A DNA stretch of 64,000 nucleotides, from NCBI RefSeq assembly GCF_040549485.1, contig NZ_JBEPTK010000006.1, forward strand, positions 248,001-312,000, read 5' to 3'. A program made the translations under genes and the position numbers. The stretch is from Constrictibacter sp. MBR-5 (lineage in GTDB: Bacteria; Pseudomonadota; Alphaproteobacteria; JAJUGE01). Under the pieces are notes generated by a model. It was not told where the DNA came from, searched no databases, and was given only the letters and a program-made list of their open reading frames with translations. Position 1 is the first letter of the stretch, and each line of letters begins with the position of its first letter. This document shows positions 22,135-34,294 of this stretch, piece by piece.

Positions 22135-23118
22135 ATGCAGTTCCTGACGCTGATCGGCCGGCGCATCGCCTGGGGCCTCGGCCTGCTGGTCGCAGTGCTG
22201 GTGCTGAACTTCACGCTGATCCACATCGCGCCCGGCGATCCGGCCGACGTGATCGCCGGGGAGATGGGCGGCGCCACCCAGGAGAGCCTCGCGCAGATCC
22301 GTGCCGCCTACGGCCTGGACCGGCCCTTCCTCGAGCAGCTCGGCGTCTACGTGGCCCGGGTGGCGCAGGGCGACCTGGGCTATTCCTTCTACTTCAACCG
22401 GCCCGTCACCGACCTGATCCTGGAGCGGCTCTGGCCGACAATCCTGCTGGTGGTGACGTCGCTGCTGTTCGCGGTGTTCCTCGGCACCTTCCTCGGCGTC
22501 TATGCGGCGAAGCGGCCGTCCGGCATCGTCAGCCACCTCGTCACCGTCCTCGCCCTCGTCGGCTACGCGCTGCCGGTCTTCTGGACCGGCATCATGCTGC
22601 TGATCCTGTTCGCGAGCTGGATCCCGCTCTTCCCGGTGTCCGGCATGTACGACATCTCCGGCCCGCGCGAAGGCCTGACCTACGTGCTGGACGTGCTGCA
22701 CCACCTCGTGCTGCCGGTGGTGACCCTCTCGACGATCTATCTGGCGATCTACAGCCGGCTGGCGCGCGCCAGCATGCTCGACGTGCTGGGGGCCGACTAT
22801 ATCCGCACCGCGCGCGCCAAGGGCCTGCGCCAGGGCAAGGTGATCTACAAGCACGCGCTGCGGAACGCCGTCTTGCCGGTGGTGACCTATGCCGGCCTGC
22901 AGTTCAGCCATCTCCTCTCCGGCGCGGTGCTGGTCGAGACCGTGTTCAGCTGGCCCGGCCTCGGCACCCTCGCCTTCGACTCGCTGCTGCGGCGCGATTC
23001 GCCGACGCTCCTCGGCATCCTCTTCTTCTCGGCGCTGATCGTGATCGTGGTGAACCTGCTGACCGATCTGTCCTACCGGCTGATCGATCCGCGCATCCGT
23101 TCGGGAGCGCGGGCATGA
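22135..23118 (+). CDS. ABC transporter permease, DppB type
   Basis: A 327-residue inner-membrane permease with about six helices. The opening LIGRRIAWGLGLLVAVLVLNF is typical of DppB/OppB. The ATPase-coupling EAA loop reads YIRTARAKGLRQGKVIYKHALRNAVLP near residue 225. It pairs with the next permease to form the channel. The ATG at 22135 follows GGAGG, and the 3' end overlaps the second permease by 4 bases (ATGA). Confidence 0.93.
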   Translation: MQFLTLIGRRIAWGLGLLVAVLVLNFTLIHIAPGDPADVIAGEMGGATQESLAQIRAAYGLDRPFLEQLGVYVARVAQGDLGYSFYFNRPVTDLILERLWPTILLVVTSLLFAVFLGTFLGVYAAKRPSGIVSHLVTVLALVGYALPVFWTGIMLLILFASWIPLFPVSGMYDISGPREGLTYVLDVLHHLVLPVVTLSTIYLAIYSRLARASMLDVLGADYIRTARAKGLRQGKVIYKHALRNAVLPVVTYAGLQFSHLLSGAVLVETVFSWPGLGTLAFDSLLRRDSPTLLGILFFSALIVIVVNLLTDLSYRLIDPRIRSGARA

Positions 23119-24031
23119 GCGACGCCGACAGCCTCGCCGTCCCCGCGCGGCCCGTCCCCGCGCCGCCCGACGCCGAGCCGGTGATCGTCCGCGCGGAATC
23201 GCCGCTGCGCGAGGCGGCCCGCATGTTCCTGCGCAACCGCTCGGCCGTCGTCGGGCTGGTCCTGCTCACGGCGGTGGTGGCGACCAGCATCCTCGGCCCC
23301 TGGCTCTACCCGGTCGACCCGTTCGAGATGGTCTGGTCGCCGCTGGCGCCGCCGGGCGAGGAAGGCTTCCTGCTCGGGACCGACTATCTCGGCCGCGACC
23401 TCGTCGCCGGAATCATCCAGGGCAGCCGCGCCACGCTGGCCGTCGGCGGCGCCGCGGCGGCGATCACCATCTGCATCGGCGTTCTGGTCGGCGCGCTGGC
23501 CGGCTTCTACCGCGGCTGGGTGGAAGAGGTGCTGATGCGCATCACCGAGTTCTTCCAGGTGCTGCCGCCGCTGCTGCTGGCGATGGTTCTGGTCATGCTG
23601 TTCACGCCCTCGCTGGTGACGATCGCCATCGCCATCGGCGTGGTCTCGTGGACCGGCACCGCCCGCCTCGCCCGCGCCGAGTTCCTGCGCATCCGCGAAC
23701 TGGAATATGTGAAGGGCGCGCGGGTCGCCGGCTCGCGCAACCGGCGGATCATCTGGCAGGTGATCCTGCCGAACGCCGCCCCGCCCCTCGTCGTCAGCGC
23801 CGCCCTGTCGGTGGGCGTGGCGATCCTGTTCGAGGCCGGCCTCAGCTTCCTCGGCCTGACCGATCCCAACGTCATGAGCTGGGGCTACATCATCGGCGCG
23901 AACCGGCCCTACATCCTCGACGCCTGGTGGGCGGTGACGTGGCCGGGCCTCGCGATCTTCCTGACGGTCCTGGCGGTCAGCCTCGTCGGCGACGGCCTCA
24001 ACGACGCCTTCAACCCGAGGCTGCGCCAGCG

Positions 24032-24035
<4 letters not shown>
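23115..24035 (+). CDS. ABC transporter permease, DppC type
   Basis: A 306-residue second permease. A proline-rich cytoplasmic N-terminus of about 45 residues precedes the first helix (SAVVGLVLLTAVVATSIL). LLGTDYLGRDLVAGIIQGSR is the DppC/OppC hallmark, and the EAA loop ELEYVKGARVAGSRNRRIIWQVILPN lies near residue 200. It overlaps both neighbours by 4 bases, so the permeases and the first ATPase are translated as a coupled set. Confidence 0.93.
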
Positions 24036-25032
<997 letters not shown>

Positions 25033-25036
<4 letters not shown>

Positions 25037-26040
25037 CCGACGCACTGCTCCGGGTCAGCGACCTGAAGGTCCACTTTCCGCTGCGCCGACGCCACCCGTT
25101 CGCCCGGCCGTCGAAGGTGCACGCGGTCGACGGGATCGACTTCGCCATCCGGCGCGGCACCACCTTCGGGCTGGTCGGCGAGAGCGGCTCCGGCAAGACC
25201 ACCACCGCGCTGGCGGTGATGCGCCTCATCGAGGCGACGTCGGGCAGCATCGACCTTCAGGGCACCGACCTGCTGGCGCTGAAGGGCGAGGCCCTGCGGC
25301 TGCGGCGCCGGCACATGCAGATCATCTTCCAGGACCCCTACTCGTCGCTGAACCCGCGCGTGCGGGCGGGCGCCATCGTGCGCGAACCGCTCGACCAGCT
25401 CGACGTCGGCCCCGCCGACGGCCGCGAGGAGCGTGTCGCCGAGCTGTTCCGCCATGTCGGCCTGCGGCCGGAGCAGCGCGCCCTCTTCCCGCACCAGTTC
25501 TCCGGAGGCCAGCGCCAGCGCATCGGCATCGCCCGGGCGCTCGCGACCCAGCCGGAACTGATCGTCTGCGACGAGCCGGTCTCCGCCCTCGACGTCGCGA
25601 TCCAGGCGCAGATCCTGAACCTGCTGCGGCGGCTGCAATCGGAGTTCGGCCTGACCTACCTGTTCATCAGCCACGACCTCGGCGTCGTCCAGCACATGTG
25701 CGACGAGATCGCCGTGATGTATCTCGGCCAGATCGTCGAGCAGGCCGACCGGCTGTCGCTCTTCCGCACGCCGCTGCACCCCTACACCTGGGCGCTGCTG
25801 TCCGCCGTGCCGTCCGCCCGGCGCGGCGCCGGGCGGAACGTGCGCGTGGCGCTGACCGGCGACCCGCCCAGCCCGATCGACCCGCAGCCCGGCTGCCGCT
25901 TCGCCTCGCGCTGTCCCTTCGCCGAGGCCCGCTGCCGGACGGACACGCCCGTCCTGCGCACCGTCGGCGCCGGACACCGCGTCGCCTGCCATCTCGTCGA
26001 CGAACAGGGTGTCGCGCCGCACATGCGCGCCGCAGCCTGA
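25033..26040 (+). CDS. ABC transporter ATP-binding protein, DppF type
   Basis: A 335-residue second ATPase. Walker A is GESGSGKTT, the Q-loop FQDPYSSLNPR, the signature FSGGQRQRI, Walker B LIVCDEPVSALDVA and the H-loop FISHDLG. The C-terminal extension has RFASRCPFAEARC, the Cys pattern also seen in its partner. The 4-base overlap with the preceding ATPase gene indicates coupling. The aminotransferase starts 35 bases downstream on the same strand. Confidence 0.94.
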
Positions 26041-26075
26041 TCCCCAACCCTCCGCCACAGCGAAAGGTACCGCCC

Positions 26076-27464
26076 ATGAACGTCATCGCGAATTCGCCCC
26101 AGGCACGCGACATCGCCTCCCTGGTCCACCAGCAGTCGAACCTGAAGGCCTATCGCGAGCAGGGCGGCGTGCTCATGGCGAAGGGCGACGGCGTCTATGT
26201 CACGGATTCCGACGGCAAGCGCTATCTGGAGGCGATGGCCGGCCTGTGGTGCGCGTCGCTGGGCTTCTCGGAAAAGCGTCTGGCCGAGGCCGCCTACAAG
26301 CAGATGCTCGACCTGCCCTACTACCATACGTTCTTCGACAAGGGTCACCTGCCCAGCGTCGACCTCGCCGAGAAGCTGCTCTCGGTGGCGCCGGCGGGCA
26401 TGTCGAAGGTGCTGTTCCAGTGCTCCGGGTCGGAGGCGAACGACGCCGCGATCAAGCTGATCTGGTACTATCACAACGCCATCGGCAAGCCGGAGAAGAA
26501 GAAGATCATCGGCCGCGAGCGCGGCTATCACGGCAACACCGTCGCGTCGGTCAGCGTCTCCGGTCAGCCGCACATGGTCGCCGACTTCGACCTGCCGCTG
26601 CCGATGTTCAAGCACACGAACAACCCGAACTACTACCGCTTCCATGAGGACGGCGAGACCGAGGAGCAGTTCGCCCAGCGCATGGCGGACGACCTGGAGA
26701 AGCTGATCCTGGCCGAGGGGCCGGAGACGGTGGCCGCCTTCTTCGCCGAGCCCGTCCAGGGCGGCGGCGGCGCGATCACCCCGCCCGACACCTACTTCGA
26801 CAGGATCCAGCCGATCCTGAAGAAGTACGACATCCTCTTCGTCGCCGACGAGGTGATCTGCGGCTTCGGCCGGACGGGCAACATGTGGGGCACCCAGACC
26901 TACGGGCTGCAGCCCGACATGATCTCCTGCGCCAAGCAGCTCTCGGCCTCCTACCAGCCGATCTCGGCGCTGATGATCTCCCAGAAGATCTACGACGCGC
27001 TGATCGACCAGAGCGGCAAGCTCGGCTCCTTCGGGCACGGCTTCACCTATGGCGGTCACCCGGTGGCCTGCGCCGTCGCCCTGGAGACGCTGAAGATCTA
27101 CGAGGAGCGCGACATCATCTCCCACGTCCGCCGGGTGAGCCCGGTGATGCTGAAGGGGCTCGACGCCTGCGAGGACCATCCGCTGGTCGGCGACGCCCGC
27201 GGCGTCGGCCTGATCGCCGGCGTCGAACTGATGCAGGACAAGGCGAGCCGCACGCCCTTCCCCGCCGGCCTGAAGGTCGGAACGCTGGTCCAGGACAAGT
27301 GCCTGGAGCACGGCCTGATCGTGCGCGCCATCGGCGACCGCATCGCCTTCACGCCGCCGCTGATCATCACCGAGGAACAGGTCGGCGAGATGCTGACCGC
27401 CTTCCGCGCCGGCCTCGACGCCGCCTGGAAGGAACTCGACGCCACCGGCATCGCCGCGCAGTAG
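26076..27464 (+). CDS. Class III omega-aminotransferase
   Basis: A 462-residue PLP enzyme of the class III family, which transfers a terminal amino group from an amine or omega-amino acid to pyruvate or a similar acceptor. The cofactor phosphate loop is SGSEANDAAIKL. The PLP-contacting Asp lies in ILFVADEVICGFGRTG, and the Schiff-base Lys287 in SCAKQLSASYQPISA. GHGFTYGGHPVACAVALE is also typical. The sequence is close to the beta-alanine/putrescine:pyruvate group, but the substrate cannot be fixed from motifs alone. It lies between the transporter and an amidohydrolase, consistent with breakdown of an imported amine or amino acid. ATG 26076 follows AAAGG. Confidence 0.9.
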   Translation: MNVIANSPQARDIASLVHQQSNLKAYREQGGVLMAKGDGVYVTDSDGKRYLEAMAGLWCASLGFSEKRLAEAAYKQMLDLPYYHTFFDKGHLPSVDLAEKLLSVAPAGMSKVLFQCSGSEANDAAIKLIWYYHNAIGKPEKKKIIGRERGYHGNTVASVSVSGQPHMVADFDLPLPMFKHTNNPNYYRFHEDGETEEQFAQRMADDLEKLILAEGPETVAAFFAEPVQGGGGAITPPDTYFDRIQPILKKYDILFVADEVICGFGRTGNMWGTQTYGLQPDMISCAKQLSASYQPISALMISQKIYDALIDQSGKLGSFGHGFTYGGHPVACAVALETLKIYEERDIISHVRRVSPVMLKGLDACEDHPLVGDARGVGLIAGVELMQDKASRTPFPAGLKVGTLVQDKCLEHGLIVRAIGDRIAFTPPLIITEEQVGEMLTAFRAGLDAAWKELDATGIAAQ

Positions 27465-27497
27465 GCACCTGTCGATACAAGCTGGGGGAGCGCCGCG

Positions 27498-29144
27498 ATG
27501 GCCGCCGACATCAGGGTCCTGAAGGCCCGCAAGATCATCACGATGAACAGCTACCGCCCGGTCGCGACCCACGTCGCGATCCGGGAGGGCCGGATCCTGG
27601 GCGTCGGCTCGCTGGAGGACGTCGCCGGCTGGGGTCCCTACGACCTCGACGAGACCTTCGCCGACAAGGTGCTCATGCCGGGCTTCGTCGAGGGCCATTC
27701 CCACGCCTCGGAGGGGCGGTTCTGGGAGTACACCTATGTCGGCTTCCAGGGCCGCCGCGACCCCGACGGCCGGCAGTGGCCGGGGGTCGAGGGTATCGAG
27801 CCCGTCGTGGCGCGCCTGCAGGCCGAGGAGGCGAAGCTGACGGACCCCGCCGCGCCGCTGTTCGCCTGGGGGTTCGATCCGATCTATTTCGGCGGCCGGC
27901 GGATGGAGGCGGCAGATCTCGACCGGGTGTCGTCGACACGGCCGGTCGTGGTCCTCCACTCCAACGGCCACCTGATGAACGTGAACTCGGTCGTGCTCGA
28001 CCGCGCCGGCATCGACGCCCGCACCAACATCGAGGGCGTGGCGAAGGGCGCCGACGGCAAGCCGACCGGGGAACTGGCCGAGATGGCCGCCCGCTTCATG
28101 GCGTTCCGCGTCACCGGCAACCCGTTCGGCACCGGCATGACCAGCGCCGTGCTGCGCCGGTTCGGCCAGTCGGCGTGCTTCGTCGGCGTGACGACGGCGA
28201 CCGACCTGCACGCGCTGCTCGACGACGCGACCGTCGAGACCTACCGCGTCGCCACCGGCGATCCGGCCTTCCCGATGCGGCTCGTCCCGGCCTTCGCCGC
28301 GATCTCCGCCCCTGCGGCCGAGGGCATCGCCAAGGTGAAGCGCCTGCAGCGCACGAGCACCGACAAGCTGCGCTACGGCCTGGTGAAGGTGATGAGCGAC
28401 GGCTCGATCCAGGGCTTCAGCGGCCGGCTGAAATGGCCCGGCTACTATAACGGCCATGCCAACGGCGTCTGGAACGCGCCGCCGTCGCAGCTCATGGAAC
28501 TGGTGCAGGCCTATCACGAGGCCGGCCTGCACATTCACATCCACACCAACGGCGACGAAGCGTCCGAGCTGATGATCGACGCCATCGAACTGGCGCTGCA
28601 GAAGGTGCCGCGGGCCGACCATCGCCATACGTTGCAGCATTGCCAGATGGCGGACGAGGCGCAGTTCCGCCGCATGGCGAAGCTCGGCATCTGCGTGAAC
28701 CTGTTCGCCAACCACCTCTATTACTGGGGCGATCAGCATGCGGCGATCACCATGGGCCCCGACCGCGCGGCGCGCCTGGACGCCACCGGCACGGCGCATC
28801 GCCTCGGCGTCAACTACGCCATCCATTCCGACGCGCCGGTCACCCCCCTCGCCCCGCTCTTCACCGCGTGGTGCGCCGTGAACCGGCGGACGATGAGCGG
28901 CAGGGTCCTCGGCCCGGACGAGTGCCTGACCGTCGACCAGGCGCTGCGCGCGATTACGATCGGCGCCGCCTATACGCTGAAGATGGACCACCTCGTCGGC
29001 AGCATCGAGAGCGGCAAGTTCGCCGACTTCGCCGTGCTGGAGGACGATCCGCTGTCGGTGCCGCCCGACGCGCTCAAGGACGTGCCGGTCTGGGGCACCG
29101 TGCTGTCCGGCGTGCCGTTCCAGGCGCCCCCCACCGTGAGCTGA
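27498..29144 (+). CDS. YtcJ-like metal-dependent amidohydrolase
   Basis: A 548-residue amidohydrolase-superfamily enzyme of the YtcJ/LAF3 type, cleaving amide, cyclic-amide or formyl bonds in a TIM barrel. The first metal motif H67-x-H69 is in GFVEGHSHAS. Further ligands are in IHIHTNGDEA, HRHTLQHCQ and NYAIHSDAPVTP. The small beta-sandwich is built from both ends, including IRVLKARKIITMN and ESGKFADFAVLEDDPL. ATG 27498 has GGGGGAG upstream. The CobW-type GTPase begins only 3 bases after its stop, suggesting that the two products are made together and that the GTPase may help metallate this enzyme. Confidence 0.88.
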   Translation: MAADIRVLKARKIITMNSYRPVATHVAIREGRILGVGSLEDVAGWGPYDLDETFADKVLMPGFVEGHSHASEGRFWEYTYVGFQGRRDPDGRQWPGVEGIEPVVARLQAEEAKLTDPAAPLFAWGFDPIYFGGRRMEAADLDRVSSTRPVVVLHSNGHLMNVNSVVLDRAGIDARTNIEGVAKGADGKPTGELAEMAARFMAFRVTGNPFGTGMTSAVLRRFGQSACFVGVTTATDLHALLDDATVETYRVATGDPAFPMRLVPAFAAISAPAAEGIAKVKRLQRTSTDKLRYGLVKVMSDGSIQGFSGRLKWPGYYNGHANGVWNAPPSQLMELVQAYHEAGLHIHIHTNGDEASELMIDAIELALQKVPRADHRHTLQHCQMADEAQFRRMAKLGICVNLFANHLYYWGDQHAAITMGPDRAARLDATGTAHRLGVNYAIHSDAPVTPLAPLFTAWCAVNRRTMSGRVLGPDECLTVDQALRAITIGAAYTLKMDHLVGSIESGKFADFAVLEDDPLSVPPDALKDVPVWGTVLSGVPFQAPPTVS

Positions 29145-29147
29145 CCG

Positions 29148-30071
29148 GTGCCGATTCCGTTCACCGTCATCGGCGGCTTCCTGGGCGCCGGCAAGACGAC
29201 GCTCCTGAACCGTGTGCTGCGCGAGGCGCGCGACGAGCGCGTCGCGGTGCTGGTGAACGATTTCGGCGCGATCAACGTCGATGCCGATCTGGTGGTGGAG
29301 CACGGCGGCGAGACCATCGCGCTCGCCAACGGCTGCATCTGCTGCTCGATCGGCGACAGCCTGATGGACGCGCTGATCCGCATCCTGTCGGCGCCGCAGC
29401 CCGTCGACCGGATCCTCGTCGAGGCGAGCGGCGTGTCCGATCCGGCGCGCATCGCCGACATGGCGCGCATCGACCGCGCCCTCACCCTCGACGGCGTCGT
29501 CGTGCTGGCCGACGCGGCGGAAGTGCGGGCGCACGCCGCGGACCGCTTCGTCGGCGATGCCGTGCGCGGACAGATCGCCGTCGCCGACATCGTGCTGCTC
29601 AACAAGGCCGACCTCGCCGGCCCGGCGACACTCGCACAGACCGAGGCGTGGCTGGCCGAGGTGGCCCCCGATGTCCCGCGCGTGCGCACGACGATGGCCG
29701 AGGTCCCGCTCGACCTGATCCTCGGCGGCGCGGCGCACGGCTCCTCCGCGCCGCGCGCACCGGGTTTCGTCGATCACGAGGCGCGCTTCGCCCGTGCGGC
29801 GCTGCGCCTCCCGGTCCTGACCGACCGCGCCGGCTTCGAGGCGGCGCTTCGCGGGCTGCCCGCCTCGGTGCTCCGCGCCAAGGGCGTCGTGCACTTCGCC
29901 GAGGATCCCGCTGACGCCTTCCTCCTCCAGAAGACGGGCCGCAGCTGTACCCTGGCCTCCCTTGGTCGCCGTCCGCCCGACGGCGACGGCCTGGTCTTCA
30001 TCGGGACGCCGGAGATGCCGTCCGCGGCCCTGCTGGCCGATGCGCTCGGCGGCGAACCGCTGGCGGACTGA
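29148..30071 (+). CDS. CobW/ZNG1-family metallochaperone GTPase
   Basis: A 307-residue G3E GTPase. Walker A is GGFLGAGKTTLLN. The metal-binding C-x-C-C motif is G-C63-I-C65-C66, and the base-specificity motif is LLNKADL. The CobW C-terminal domain is present in short form (VLRAKGVVHFAEDP). Family members deliver zinc, cobalt or iron to client enzymes. The GTG start at 29148 places the Walker motif at the usual N-terminal position and lies 3 bases after the amidohydrolase stop, so that enzyme is the obvious client candidate. I see no Zur-type operator upstream, so zinc-starvation control is not indicated. Confidence 0.88.
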   Translation: MPIPFTVIGGFLGAGKTTLLNRVLREARDERVAVLVNDFGAINVDADLVVEHGGETIALANGCICCSIGDSLMDALIRILSAPQPVDRILVEASGVSDPARIADMARIDRALTLDGVVVLADAAEVRAHAADRFVGDAVRGQIAVADIVLLNKADLAGPATLAQTEAWLAEVAPDVPRVRTTMAEVPLDLILGGAAHGSSAPRAPGFVDHEARFARAALRLPVLTDRAGFEAALRGLPASVLRAKGVVHFAEDPADAFLLQKTGRSCTLASLGRRPPDGDGLVFIGTPEMPSAALLADALGGEPLAD

Positions 30072-30156
30072 ACGGCTGCGCGTTGCCGGTTGCCGAACCC
30101 GGCAAGGGCGGCGAGACTTTCGTTCGGAACGTCTCGACGCTTCGAGGGAGGAAACC

Positions 30157-31158
30157 ATGGCCACCGCCCAGTTCCAGCCTGACGGCGCGATCCCGATCAT
30201 CGACATCGGAAACTATCTGGCGGGGAAGCCCGGCGCACTCGACCAAGCCGCGGCCGAACTGCGTTTCGCGCTGGAGAATGTCGGCTTCTACATCATCCGC
30301 GGCCACGGCGTGCCGCAGGAGCAGATCGACGGCGCCTTCGCGGCCGCGGCGGCGTTCCACGCACAGCCGATCGAGGCCAAGATGGCCCTGAAGATCAACG
30401 AGCACAATGTCGGCTACCTGCCGATGCGCGGCAACACGCTGCGCACCTCGGAGATCCAGAAGGACACGAAGCCGAACGCCAACGAGGCCTTCTTCGCCAA
30501 GCGCGACCTGCCGGCGGACCATCCCGACGTGATCGCCAACAAGCGCTTCCGCCCGATGAATCCCTGGCCGCAGAACGTGCCGGGCTTCCGCGAGGCCGTG
30601 GTCGCCTACAGCACCAGCCTGGAACGGCTGGCGCTGTCCCTGCTGCCGATCTACGCCCGCGCGCTCGAGTTGGCAGCGGACCATTTCGATGCGGCGTTCA
30701 GCGACCCGCAATACACGCTGCGCCTGACGCACTATCCCGAGCAGCCGGTCCGTGCCGAGGACGAGTTCGGCCTGGCGCCGCACGTCGACACCAGCTTCAT
30801 GACGCTGCTGGCGCAGAACGACGTGCCGGGCCTCTCGATCCGCTCGCGCGACGGCGACTGGATCGACGCGCCGTCGATCCCCGGCACCTTCATCGTCAAC
30901 GGCGGCGAGATGCTGCGGCGCTGGACCAACGACCGCTTCCTGGCCACGCCGCACCGGGTGATCAACAGATCCGGCCGCGAGCGCTACGCCGTCCCCTTCT
31001 TCTTCGACTGCAACATCGACCAGCCGATCAAGCCGGTCCCGACCTGCACCTCGCCGGACAACCCGCCGAAGTTCCCCGAGACGACCTACATGGAATACAT
31101 GATCTGGTACCAGAACCGGAACTACGACGCCGTGACCGGGAAGACCGGCGGCGCGTAG
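30157..31158 (+). CDS. Iron(II)/2-oxoglutarate oxygenase, isopenicillin-N-synthase family
   Basis: A 333-residue non-heme iron oxygenase. The DIOX_N domain starts IPIIDIGNYLAG and includes NVGFYIIRGHGVP. The iron ligands are H209-x-D211 (LAPHVDTSFMTLL) and H266 (LATPHRVINRSG), followed by the Arg-containing RERYAVPFFF for the co-substrate. These enzymes hydroxylate or desaturate small molecules. ATG 30157 follows GGGAGG. It lies 85 bases after the GTPase gene; that gap contains a TTGCCGG/CCGGCAA hairpin (30083-30105) without a U-tract, so it may be read with the operon or start its own transcript. Substrate is unknown. Confidence 0.87.
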   Translation: MATAQFQPDGAIPIIDIGNYLAGKPGALDQAAAELRFALENVGFYIIRGHGVPQEQIDGAFAAAAAFHAQPIEAKMALKINEHNVGYLPMRGNTLRTSEIQKDTKPNANEAFFAKRDLPADHPDVIANKRFRPMNPWPQNVPGFREAVVAYSTSLERLALSLLPIYARALELAADHFDAAFSDPQYTLRLTHYPEQPVRAEDEFGLAPHVDTSFMTLLAQNDVPGLSIRSRDGDWIDAPSIPGTFIVNGGEMLRRWTNDRFLATPHRVINRSGRERYAVPFFFDCNIDQPIKPVPTCTSPDNPPKFPETTYMEYMIWYQNRNYDAVTGKTGGA

Positions 31159-31191
31159 GCGAGCAAGCATGCGGACGCCCACCCCGCAATG

Positions 31192-31264
31192 TCATCCCCG
31201 GACGCAGCGAAGCGGAGATCCGGGGATCCAGGCTCAGCGCTGAGGCTGTCCCCCGGATCCCCGG
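31192..31264. repeat. Alphaproteobacterial palindromic intergenic repeat
   Basis: ATCCCCGGA (31194-31202) and TCCGGGGAT (31219-31227) form 9-bp arms around AGCGAAGCGGAG-like sequence, followed by a partial second palindrome around CCGGATCCCCGG (31253-31264). This style of short palindrome is scattered between genes in many alphaproteobacteria. Here it lies between the convergent oxygenase and thiC genes and may help end both transcripts. I see no other copy in this window. Confidence 0.6.
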
Positions 31265-31315
31265 CTCGACGGGGCCGCGCCCCTCGCCCGCGGACGACGC
31301 GCAGGAATGCCCCGC

Positions 31316-33202
<1,887 letters not shown>

Positions 33203-33236
33203 TTAGGCTGACCGCGGCCCGATCGGCCGCGTCGTT

Positions 33237-33342
33237 CCCGTTCCCTCCGCCGGCATGACCCGGATCAGGTACAAAGGGTCACCGCGTTGCAGGGAGCAGG
33301 TCGTTCGCTCCGATGCCGGCGGTATCTCAGCCCCCTAACGGG
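33237..33342 (-). promoter_or_regulatory. TPP riboswitch (THI element) controlling thiC
   Basis: Minus-strand reading gives the canonical aptamer. P1 arms AACGGG-type (33337-33342) and CCCGTT (33237-33242) close it. The conserved GGGGGCTGAGA lies at about 33325-33335, and ACCCTTTGTACCTGATC with GGGTCATGCCGGCG follows. A short GCGGCC/GGCCGC hairpin (33214-33230) lies between aptamer and start codon. It has no U-tract, so control at translation initiation seems more likely than attenuation. Confidence 0.95.
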
Positions 33343-33466
33343 ACCCCCCTCGGACGAGAGGCAGGGTGCGTCAGCCCGCCGCAGAGGTCAAGCCCAACGG
33401 ACGCAGCCGCCCTTGGCGGGCGCGGCGCGATGCCCAACTATGGGGCGTCGCAACGAGGATGCCGCG

Positions 33467-34294
33467 ATGGACTTCAGCGAAGACCAGATCCAGCGCTATT
33501 CGCGCCATATCCTGCTGCCCGAGGTCGGCGGCGCGGGCCAGGCGAAGCTGATGGGCGCGCGCGTCCTGATCGTCGGCGCCGGCGGCCTGGGCGCGCCGAT
33601 GCTGCTCTATCTCGCCGCGGCTGGCGTCGGCACGATCGGCGTCATCGACGACGACACGGTCGACCTCTCCAACCTGCAACGGCAGGTGATCCACACCACC
33701 GGCAGTGTCGGACGGCCGAAGGTCGACAGCGCCATCGAGGCGGTGGCATCCCTCAACCCGGAGGTGCGGATCGAGGCGCACCGCGGGCGGCTCAATGCCG
33801 GCAACGTCATGGACATTCTCGCCGGCTACGACCTGGTCGCCGACGGCACAGACAATTTCGCGACCCGCTTCCTGCTGAACGACGCCTGCTACCTCGCCGG
33901 CAAGACGCTGGTGTCGGCGGCATTGCTGCGCTTCGACGGCCAGCTCTCGACGTTCAAGGCGCATCTGGGCGACCCGCATCCCTGCTATCGCTGCATCTTC
34001 CGCGAGCCGCCGCCGGCGGGCATGGTGCCCTCCTGCTCCGAGGCCGGCGTGTTCGGCGCCGTCGCCGGCGCCGTCGGCACGCTCCAGGCGACCGAGGTGC
34101 TGAAGGAACTGCTGGGCATCGGCGATTCGCTGTCGGGGTCGCTGCTCATGTACGACGCGCTGTCGACGACCTTCCGCAAGGTGAAGGTGAAGCGCGACGC
34201 CGAGTGCCCGCTGTGCGGCACGCATCCCGCCATCCACGACCTGTCCGCACACGCGCCCGGCAACGCGGCCCCAGCCGACGCGGGCGTCGCCTGA
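33467..34294 (+). CDS. moeB: MoeB/ThiF-type adenylyltransferase
   Basis: A 275-residue E1-like enzyme that adenylates the C-terminal Gly-Gly of a sulfur-carrier protein (MoaD or ThiS). The ATP-binding loop is VGAGGLGAPMLLYLA. DGTDNFATRFLLND is the conserved Asp region, and the likely catalytic Cys190 is in PSCSEAGVFG. Zinc ligands are CYRC and CPLC. The C-terminal rhodanese domain of longer homologues is absent, which fits MoeB or HesA. ATG 33467 has GAGGA upstream, and the divergent thiC leader lies on the other side. ThiF is an alternative, since the neighbour is a thiamine gene, but no carrier gene is in view. Confidence 0.85.
   Translation: MDFSEDQIQRYSRHILLPEVGGAGQAKLMGARVLIVGAGGLGAPMLLYLAAAGVGTIGVIDDDTVDLSNLQRQVIHTTGSVGRPKVDSAIEAVASLNPEVRIEAHRGRLNAGNVMDILAGYDLVADGTDNFATRFLLNDACYLAGKTLVSAALLRFDGQLSTFKAHLGDPHPCYRCIFREPPPAGMVPSCSEAGVFGAVAGAVGTLQATEVLKELLGIGDSLSGSLLMYDALSTTFRKVKVKRDAECPLCGTHPAIHDLSAHAPGNAAPADAGVA

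Noticed and set aside
25782-30206. A 1474-codon minus-strand frame opposite the aminotransferase-GTPase genes
   Set aside because: It is antisense to five well-supported genes, with low-complexity Arg/His/Ala composition and no recognisable domain.
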